This document shows positions 55,601 through 64,000 of a stretch of 64,000 nt of DNA, in pieces. Within the stretch, counting starts at the first letter, position 1. Each line of letters starts with the position of its first letter. Source of the stretch: Gracilaria gracilis (Eukaryota; Rhodophyta; Florideophyceae; Gracilariales; Gracilariaceae); NCBI GenBank assembly GCA_030374805.1, contig JARGSG010000052.1, positions 186,001 to 250,000 of the forward strand, written 5' to 3'. The position numbers and the translations under genes were made by a program. The notes beneath the pieces are model-generated. The model searched no databases and was not told the origin of the DNA. It was given only the letters and a program-made list of their open reading frames with translations.

Positions 55601-56130
55601 CCAGGTGGAGCGACGTATCCACGGGCCAGTGCGCGCAACGCAGCCGTTTACACGCTTGTTCGCCCACCTGCACAGCCACCCTGCCTTCCCTGTCGTGCGA
55701 CAGTTTCATGCTTCCGTCCTGGCTGGCGATAGAGCTCCCGTTCTCCACGTCGCTGCCGCTGCCGTTGCCACAACTCCTGTCACCATCGCCACTCCCACTG
55801 CCGCTGCTACCATTAGTGTTGCTGCCGCTGCCATTTGCGGTGTCGAAGTCCTCAGGTGTCTACTCGCGGTCGCTAAATGGCTGGTTTTGGCGCAAAACAT
55901 AGGGATTGCACTCGCCGCGCACCATTGCCGGCACCCCAGTGTTGCCAGCAGCGATGTGTCGTCTTTACCGGTTATGCTTCACCTTTCTATCGGACTCCAC
56001 CACTGCTTTCCTCAATTGTTTGCTGCTGCTGCAACCTTCTTCACAACACATCTCCAGCTCAAGCCAGTGCGCGTGTGGCCCCGCTGGGCTGGCGCCACCA
56101 ACACATGCCTCCTCCTCCTGCAAACTCTCT
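52650..56130. other. GC-rich region without a recognisable gene
   Basis: Many long overlapping open frames arise from high GC. The best protein-like pieces are near 54480-54170 on the minus strand (DAIGPRSSLVFNVALVH) and near 53050-53130 on the plus strand (PNPWQLYLDVSMAFAQ), neither identifiable. Similar sequence occurs at about 53495-53572 and 55005-55085 (shared CCGTCAAAGCGC and GTGCGCACGC), suggesting an old duplication. Confidence 0.3.
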
Positions 56131-56134
56131 TGCT

Positions 56135-58185
56135 TCACCGCGTCGCTGCCAAACTTGCTGTGCCCGTTGGCATTGGCCTTTTCGCTCCAATGCGACGGTC
56201 ATTGCCGCCGTTCTTGAGCGTTGACTTGCCACTCTCCTGTGCGCTCATCCCATGAGTTCGCGCGCACTTGTTGCTACTACAACCACCCGTCCCCCCAGTC
56301 TTGCACCCAGGCTGCTTTCGCACATCATCTTGTTCACTCACGCTCTCATCCGCACTATCTTCACGTTGCATCCCGTGAATGGTAGGCACCTGTGTCCCAC
56401 TCGCGCGCAAACTCGCATGAATGCTCTTGTACTTGCTGACACTGTCCGAGTCCATCACTATTTGACCTAATGAAAATGGCACTCGTCCATTCTGAGCATA
56501 TCTACCCTGAGTCCGTCCATCCTGTCGGCTACTTTGCCGGAGCCTAGGGTGCACCCGATCCTTTGGTCCACTCTGTGCCGCTGCACAGACTCCCACTTCA
56601 GTGTGCAGAGTCTCCCCTTTACTTCCAATTCTCTCAATGGTACCACATTGAGAGCCTCTTTCTTCTCGCATTCTTCATCGCATTTCCACCGCTGTAAGCA
56701 GAGCGGTGGTGATGGAGGTGATGGTGGTTAATCTGACTGTACATCTTCAAAGTACATGGCTTGTTGGGGTGAGCCATCAGCCCACATCTGTTTCGGCGAA
56801 GATGTATGCGTGCCGTTTGTACTTTCGTGCCTGCCAACCGTGCCTTCCATACCCTTCTGAACGTGCGCTCCAAAGCCGTTGTGCACCACGCTGTTGGTCA
56901 CTTGCGCTACCGTGTTCAACTGCGACGGTGCGTACTTGTTATACAGCGGGTGCGTCACCGAACAGTTGGCGGTGAGCTGCGCCAGCCGATGCAGGTTATT
57001 GGCGGCTAATCCATTCAATACATCGGGCGCGGAGGTATTTGGTTGCCAATTGGAGCCATTGATTTACATTGTTAATTACTGGAGCTATATTCACTGGCGA
57101 TGGCGGCAGCTCAACCGTCTTGTCGTTGGCCGTGGCATCATATTGATGCGGGTACCAACGGTACAGTACATCTGCTCGATGACGTTCACTCGCATCATGC
57201 TATGAAACGCGCCCTGCGGTGCCATTGAGTATGGAAACGGCGATGCAAACGTATACAGCAACGAAGAGGCTCTGTGGAATGGCGGTAGCGCAGCAAGCAT
57301 GGGCGTGGACATGCTCTTCGGAGTGACCAGAAGTATCATGGAAGGGAGTTGGTGGCACCTGCGCGCTATATTGGCAGGTGGTAGTTGTGTGAGAACACTC
57401 CGCCATTGTCGTAACGATGCAACCGACTATATCACACATGTATGACATGGGTTGCAGGAAGGCGGTTGTGGCGAGATGATGCGCAGGTATTTGCGCATGC
57501 TGTTGCGATTGGTGTGCGGGAGCCTGTTGCGATTGGTGTGGTTATGGCTGTTGTGGTTGTGGCTGTTGTGGTTGTAGCTGTTGTGAATGTGACTGTTGTG
57601 GTTGTTGCTGCTGTGTTTGCTGTTGCGATTGGGTGTGATCTTGGTGCGGCAGTTGATGTAGTGTCTGATGTGTGGACGCAGACATGGACAGACCAGGGTG
57701 TGTGGTAGACTGTGCTGGAGAAATTAGGTGACGCACCTGGCGCATGTCGACGGCGTACGGCAGGTGGGAGTGTCGCTGATGGTAAGTTGAAGAACAGTGT
57801 TTTTGTTGGGGCGGAGGTAGATGGGAGTATGGTCTGGGATGGTGGTGGCGACTGTCAGCGCTATGCAAGTGGAAAGGACCCATTCGAAAGATGTGATCCT
57901 TCTTCTGGACTACGGAATGGATGTTATGGCTGTAGTACTCCTTGGCGGCGGCAGTGGTTTTTTCACTCTCCAAATTCTCCTTAAGATTTTCAAGCCTCTT
58001 GATCGTTCGGTGCTGTCAGCGCTGAACGCCGTGTTTGAGCGGGGTGACGCACACACCGAGCTCCTTGGAGATGTTTTTAATGGGTTGGTGAATGTATCGC
58101 GAAAGGTCGTGGTGGGTGAGCGGGCGCCCACGAACGACCACCTGGGGCGGCGGCTGCGGCTGCGCTGCATCCAAAATCGCCCGCA
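56135..58185 (-). pseudogene. RWP-RK domain transcription factor, broken
   Basis: The minus-strand frame near 58170-57975 reads DLSRYIHQPIKNISKELGVC, then TPLKHGVQR, stop, QHRTIKRLENLKENLE. This is the RWP-RK domain in which the signature Trp is a TGA and about five residues before GVQR are missing. Downstream are a His/Pro/Gln-rich region with a polyglutamine-like tract (about 57620-57540, GTTGTG repeats on the plus strand), an Asn/Ser-rich segment (57018-56728) and a charged segment (56671-56135), with several frame changes. RWP-RK factors regulate nitrogen responses and gametogenesis in plants and algae. It is divergent from the BRWD-like gene, roughly 200 bp away. Confidence 0.6.
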
Positions 58186-58362
58186 ACTATGCTGCGCACT
58201 GGCCGATTCGGCGCTGCATCGTTGGAACTTCCGGGCGCCGTCCACTATAACGGCACTCCACGTCCGTCTCAGCTCAGCGTTTTGGCCTTGTGCTTCCCGT
58301 GTTACGGGGCAACGATGCTTGGTCGATACCGATGCTCGCTCGACGCCGATGCTTGCTCGACC

Positions 58363-61300
58363 AAGCCGTCGTTACAACCGTTGTCACTTAAAATTTTCCC
58401 CCGTGCATACCGAAGACTAGAGCGCCATGTCGGTCACCACTTTCTCTTCTTCACGACGCTGTTCGACCACTCTGCTCGCCTAATCGTCACCGTTAGCGAT
58501 GAAAATCTTATCAAGGTATTGTGCGCACGAGCCTCTTTTCTTCAACATACACTTGGCGGTCATGAAAGTATTCTCGTCGAACTCATAATCCATCCTACCA
58601 TACCTCAAGTTATCTCAGCCAATAGCGAAACGACGCTTCGAGTCTGGGACCTCAACACGGGTGCAGCGCTGCACGTACTGGATGGTTTATCCAAGAATGT
58701 CAATAAATTACAGTGCAGCCCGTCTCCAGATCGTCTTTATCTGGCCTTCGGAGGCACCGAAGGTTCAATTCGTTTGTGAAACGCCGACCATTTTCAGACT
58801 GGCTATATCCGTATTACCACTCCGAGTCGTCTTCCATCCCGTTCCTCTGCTGGCTCTCTGCGTAATTTACGCAGAGCCTCTACATCAGCCACAGCGCTAC
58901 CATCTCCGCTGCTGGGTTCTACCCAGTCTCCTACTGCCGCTTTATCCGCAACTGCCATTTCAGTACCTTCTGCTTCGGCCCCACACGTCTTCTGGTGTAG
59001 GACACCCTCCGCCCTACGTTCGGGCACCTCCCGAGCCTCCTCAGAATAATGCTGCGCATAGCATGGTGAGCAGCACCCCAACTCACGAAAATTTAAGTAC
59101 ACGTTTCAATGCGGGTGCAACTCTTTTGGCCGTGAGCGCTACTGATTGCGTTGCTCACGTGTACGGTATTGACGAGTTTCAGTCGGGAGACTCTGTCTTA
59201 CCGCTCGTGCAATTGCTTACATCGTTGAGAAGTCACTCCGAGTTATTCAGTCAAGTTTTATGTTGTCAAAATTGAAGAATTGTGGTCACCGCTGATCGAG
59301 ACGGTAAGGCTAGAATATGCAACTGAACGAAAGCTAGGATCCCCCGCCTCGTGGCAGAGGTGCATCTGTTGAGCGTAAGAAGTCGGGCAGCTATAATGTC
59401 CTTGATTGCTGCTATCAAATACAAGCGGATGATCCAAGTATGCTCAGCGAGGGAGCATCTGGTTCAGCTTGCGGAAGTATTGTACCAAGGATGCGTCTTG
59501 CAGTACTCCCAGTGTCCGTGTGCGCTCCTCCTTGGCCTCATGATGATCGTTACGTCTTCAACGCGACTTCGGATGCTAAAAAACGTATTTGGTATGCCGC
59601 AGCTGGCCAGCTTGCTCGTATGTTGCAAGCAAATGAGGGGGAAATCTTTGTCATGGATTGGCATCCCCTCAATGGCGGATATTGCTCTCAGTTGTGTACG
59701 ATGGCGAGTTCATTTTGTGGGATGTTGAGACTGGTGCTCAACTGCGTTTGCTCTCAATTGCAGAGCAGATGTTACTAGACCTGTCTCAAGGTTGTCTATC
59801 TGTGCCAGTGAAAGCGCCGAGAATCGTTGATGGACACTTCTCAGCACATGTTTTGATTCTTTTAGTCGCGGATACTTCGGGAGCAATCCTCTTGTTTGTC
59901 ATCGACACGAGTGAGGCCACTGGGCTTGCACCTGAAGAGAAATTATTTGCTAACGATTGTACTCCGTTTCGAAGGGATGCACAACAGTGGGCAGTAGATG
60001 AAAACACAGCCATTTTGCTTCAATTAGCACCGAAGGAAAGATCATGTGATAGGGAGCTGCAAGCACATACCCCTGAATTACAACCGAACACTTCCCATTT
60101 ATTCTCTCTTTTCGGTGATATCCAGGAAAAGTCCGTTAATGCCTATCGGCAGTTCGCTGTAACCTTTACGTCAACGAGTTATGCTCGAGGCCCTAATTAT
60201 GATGCGTTACTAAAGCGCGCTACGGAATTCCGAGAGAACCAGGAGAAGGAAGAGGGGACGTTGTTGAGGGAGGTAAGAAATACGCGACGTCGAATGATAT
60301 TGGAACGAGAAAAAATGGCCATTGAGAAAGCAGATGGCCCTTTCCGCTTTCCGATTCACGATTTTGAAGCTCTTGACTCGGACTACCGCTAAGAGGCTTG
60401 AAGATGAAGAATTATTGAAGAAGTCTCCACAAAATGAAGAATCTCATTCATTCCTAGTTCCCGTGTAAAATATGAGTTCTGCTCCAACGCTCATCGAAGC
60501 GTCCGCTCACAATCGAAAGAAAAGAATGCTGATATACACTGGAAACATTGCTCCCCAGTCAATACGGCGTGACGCACCATCTGCAATAATAGGGGGTCAT
60601 GGGAAGCCCACCGTCTTTCTACTGCAGATTTTGCAGCGCAATCGCACACGGGGGCGTCAGGTCAAGAAAGGAATCATTCCAGAGGGTGTCAGAGTGTTGG
60701 TTCTTGTTATGGACACGTGACCCAAACAGAAGTTGGTGGTCATGTGGTATCGTAAGGTCCACTGAATCCATCTTTTACGAGTGAAGGAGTTGGCATGAAG
60801 AGGGCTGATGAATCTGGCTTCAAGTTTATCGCTTCGACTTTCCAACTCTTCTCGCGCCTAAGAGGAGAAACGTAAGTTCTTGAAGAGGCGGGAAGAGACA
60901 ACCAGATGGGAACGTGAAGCCGAATAGCAAAGTGTTCCTCACGTTCAATCTCTTATATCCTCCTCGACCCCGATCTAGGCAATCGAATGCTTATGTTCTC
61001 TCGTTTTTTCCCGTCGACGCCCCAGAATACCATTTTTGACCACCCGTGTTGATGCTGTTCTTAACCGCATATAGAAATCTTTAGATAGTTTTCGAATTCT
61101 ATTTTTAAACGAAAAGAGAGCATGGCACTATTACACGGGAAAGGTGAGATCTATGAAGTCTACTTACGCACTACAATGTGGAACTCGATCGAAGTTGAGT
61201 ACGATAATGAAAGTGTTCGGGAGAAAGAGAAGGTAGACCTTGTGTGTTCGTAGGATTTGGAACCGCCTGATGTTTTGGAAGGATTAAAATCTTTTCACCG

Positions 61301-61700
61301 ACATCATGAAAGCATATTGAAAGCTACCAGAGCGAAGCCTGGTTTCTGAACTGCTATTGAGTTACAACTAGCAGTGATGAAGCAGAATAAACCAGACTTC
61401 AGAGCTCAACTACTGTGGTTGGGGACAATATTATCTCTTCCCTCAGTTCCCGGTTCTTGCGTGGCTATTCAATGTCCCAAGGATCTCAATACTGTCCTTG
61501 TTAGTCTGTGCAGCGCTTATAACCGGCATTATACTGCATTTTGTTCCGAGGTATTGTTGCGCAAGAACTAAGTGATCCGTTGTCATTGGTCTAAATATGA
61601 AGGAGGAAGACTGCAGTCTATACCACGTTCACACGAATCAAAGATTTGGGGGACAACGTTCGATCCCAGTTCTCATTTCCCATAGATACAATTTCGAGCA
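58363..61700 (+). pseudogene. BRWD/PHIP-type WD40-bromodomain protein, broken
   Basis: WD40 repeats are visible in several frames: LIVTVSDENLIKVLCA, LGGHESILVELIIHP, ETTLRVWDLNTGAALHVLDG, EGSIRL(stop, TGA for Trp)NADHF. Next are NAGATLLAVSATDCVAHVYG, RIVVTADRDGKARIC and VYDGEFILWDVETGAQL. The BRWD-specific segment after the propeller follows (KLFANDCTPFRRDAQQWAVD), ending at TAA 60392 in that frame. A bromodomain-like remnant CPKDLNTVLVSLCSAYNRHY lies near 61480-61540. BRWD proteins are nuclear chromatin readers and CUL4 adaptors. There are at least four stops or shifts. Confidence 0.6.
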
Positions 61701-63005
61701 GGTCAGGAAACTCAGCTTGGGACCAGTATGAGAGGAAATTCCACCTACCTATTCCTCTATCCTCGATGGTCACATAACGATTTTAGTGGATTCAATGGGA
61801 TCGCTTCTGCACACACGCCGATACCACAGCGCACCACGCCCCAATTCCTGTAACCCCACGGGAATCGGTGAGTGGTGCCACAACTCCTCTTTATCACCAT
61901 GACAATGCAAGGCCGACCATATTGGGTCAATCAAGGCAGCGAGCTCGGAAGACCATGTTACGCTTCAGCAGCTCACAAGCGCAACCTCTTTATCTCCAAG
62001 GCTATCCGGTGTCAGCTTTTGGTCTTCCACCAGCGCTGTCAGAGGTGCCTTTCCAGAAAACCCCAATATGAATATTTAAAATTGGACAGAAAGCAACTAC
62101 TCGGGGTCAAGAAATAAGGCAGGGGGCTGTAAATGGCCGCATAACAATTAGAAGTGTGCAGAATGGAAAGAAGCAGGGCTCGTCAGCGAAAGTTTTTCCA
62201 CTGCAGGTACACTCTCCGTTAACATTCAGCCAAAATAGCTCTCGGTACTCTCCAAGAGATTCCACTTCTTCAACCAAGTAGTTATCGTATGCTGACAAAT
62301 TCAACTCAATCGAATCTCACAACGTCATCAAACGTGTCTATAGATGCCCAATGCCGAGTACGACTGCCACACGTCCAGGAGCCTCTACCTAGTTTCTGGT
62401 CCATCCGTCTCTGGAAGATATGTTAAAAACTGGGTCAAAACTTGGTGGTAACATCGCATCATCATTGACCGAGCATCTTGTGCATCAGGTTAATGCCATT
62501 CGCACTTACACTTAGCACAAAAATCTACGCTCACCTTTATGCTTGCAATCGTGAGCCACCAGAACCGGTATTACGGCCGGGAAAGGCGGGGCCATTAGCT
62601 GGAGAAGGAGCACGAAAGAGACTGGCGCTACATTTCATCATCAAGGATCGACGTTTGACAGTCACCCACCTTTGCAGATGCATGGGAGGTCACGCCGTCC
62701 CATGTCTCCTACACAGTGTGGAGCTGATGCAAACTATCGAACTGGGGGGCAAAATAATCAGTTTGCAAGGGCCAAAACAGGAAACGATATCAAGAGTTCT
62801 CGACATTTTCAGTGGCGGCAGCCTAATCTAACATGATTTGTGGGGGAGCGGAGAATGCGCACTGCTCGCACTGCGCACTGCGTGTGCAAAGGGTAGTGCG
62901 CTGCCCCTGCGGAATCGGCTGAAGAGATTTTCAACGGCAAGTTGCAACACCATGGTTGGGAGGTTGCAAAGATGAAGCCTACCACAACTGTAGTTGCCGT
63001 CTGCA
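61701..63005. other. Intergenic, nothing recognised
   Basis: Short open frames on both strands without family resemblance. One 117-codon plus frame (62478-62831) is mixed in composition and not convincing. Confidence 0.35.
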
Positions 63006-63170
63006 AGTGGCGTACTAGGGCTTTATTTTACAAGTGTGATACTTATGGCGCACAACCAAATGTTGTACGCCATTGGTAGAATATCCCGCAAAAGACCTAC
63101 CCTTTCTTGCAGCACACTCGTGCGCCATTCGGGTGTTACTTGTACACTTGTGGCATTCTAGTACGCCACT
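63006..63170. mobile_element. 165-bp MITE-like element, right copy
   Basis: Perfect 13-bp inverted termini AGTGGCGTACTAG (63006-63018) and CTAGTACGCCACT (63158-63170). An inner inverted pair TGGCGCACAA / TTGTACGCCA lies around 63047-63074. The interior is non-coding. It is related to the element at 1119-1230. No clear target-site duplication. Confidence 0.7.
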
Positions 63171-64000
63171 GGTAAGCTTTGAGTCTTCTAGGGTGAACGT
63201 TGCACATTATAATTCAAAATCAGCATGCCAGTTTACCGTCAATATTAAGATGGGTTCAAGAACTCGAACTGTCTATTTAAGCAAGACCCCACTTTCCAAT
63301 CAAACTGCTGCGATTATGCAGAAAGTATTTTTTCCAGGTTTTACCCACCCCTAAGCCCACTATACAGTCAGCTAACACGTTTGATATGCCTTATGTTGCC
63401 AAAACAGATATCTATACTTCTCATAATTAGCATGTGAGGATGTATGGTTGAGACTTAGTGAAGCCTATCGCCAAGCCAAGCCATGTACGCGCCTGGTCTT
63501 GTCTTGCACTTGCTGTGGTAAACATCTGATCCGCTTCTCCAGTACCTTCCACCTCAAGTTGGGATGGAATCATCTATAGAAACCAATTTTAGAGCGGTTA
63601 TCATCATGTTCAAGTTCCCCCAATAAGATGAGATTTCTTTCAGAAAATAATCATGACTGAAAATGAAATGGTGGATCGAGCAGGTGTATATGAGAACTCA
63701 GTGTCCCTTTCCTCGGACTTTTGCAGGACTTCACGGGGTAAAAAATGTACATGTGCATATCGCCCCAACTACCCGAGTTGTTTTCTTGAGGGAGCAACTG
63801 GAACGACTTGGAAGGCAACCCACTTCACTTTTTCAAAGTATTTTAACAACCATGAAAGTCATGTCACCCGTTCTCTGTAGCCAATGAGACTGAGTGAACA
63901 CAACTTTAATACATCTCCGTCTACCTTTTCGATAGTAGAAAGGTTTACATTGTACTAACAGTGTTTCCATTGAAAACCCCATTATGTTTCATATAATGCA
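63171..64000. other. AT-rich end of window, nothing recognised
   Basis: Only short frames on the plus strand (for example 63653-63880) with no family resemblance. Confidence 0.35.

Noticed and set aside
55379..56255. Plus-strand Pro/Ser/Ala-rich open frames as genes
   Set aside because: Low complexity in GC-rich DNA with no conserved motif; part lies antisense to more protein-like minus-strand frames.

Overview
The window is eukaryotic nuclear DNA. Coding is split over both strands. Recognisable genes are a plastid-type protoporphyrinogen oxidase, a mitochondrial-type CNX2, a plant-type ketopantoate-reductase-like protein, an RWP-RK factor, symplekin and a BRWD/PHIP-type WD40 protein. Together they point to a photosynthetic eukaryote; I favour an intron-poor, transposon-rich red alga of the Chondrus type, but that is inference. 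Nearly every gene carries at least one frameshift or in-frame stop. This means either extensive decay or an unpolished assembly, so most genes are listed as pseudogenes or disrupted genes.

Layout. 1-1.4 kb: AT-rich DNA with a small inverted-repeat element. 2.5-23.9 kb: a CACTA-superfamily transposase (minus strand) with a divergent accessory gene. Its reading frame appears to be split by a 17.4-kb nested element (3023-20462). That element is bounded by 28-bp inverted repeats (25/28 identical) and by clusters of a GCTAGTTT-type subterminal repeat. It carries its own Plavaka/CACTA-like transposase, a fused DNA amino-methyltransferase plus SET protein, a 2-oxoglutarate/Fe(II) dioxygenase-like protein, two coiled-coil proteins, an unrecognised large protein, and an intact ketopantoate-reductase-like gene that may be a captured host gene. 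24.1-30.9 kb: a duplicated host locus, with an armadillo-like gene and CNX2 head to head in two copies. A protoporphyrinogen oxidase gene lies between the copies, and a 510-bp MITE sits in its last codons. 31-40.3 kb: a second CACTA-like transposase, degenerate ORFs downstream, and a divergent accessory gene with a zinc-finger-like C terminus. 42.5-46.4 kb: symplekin. 47.3-51.2 kb: a truncated, partly duplicated amidase next to a hAT transposase. 52-56 kb: GC-rich DNA without a recognisable gene. 56.1-61.7 kb: a divergent pair, RWP-RK (minus) and BRWD/PHIP-like (plus), both broken. 61.7-64 kb: nothing clear except a second copy of the small inverted-repeat element.

The most striking feature is the nested element. 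A DNA adenine/cytosine-N4 methyltransferase, a SET histone methyltransferase-like domain and an oxygenase travel with a transposase. This resembles a self-carried chromatin and DNA modification kit that could have controlled the silencing or mobility of the element, although all the copies here look inactive.
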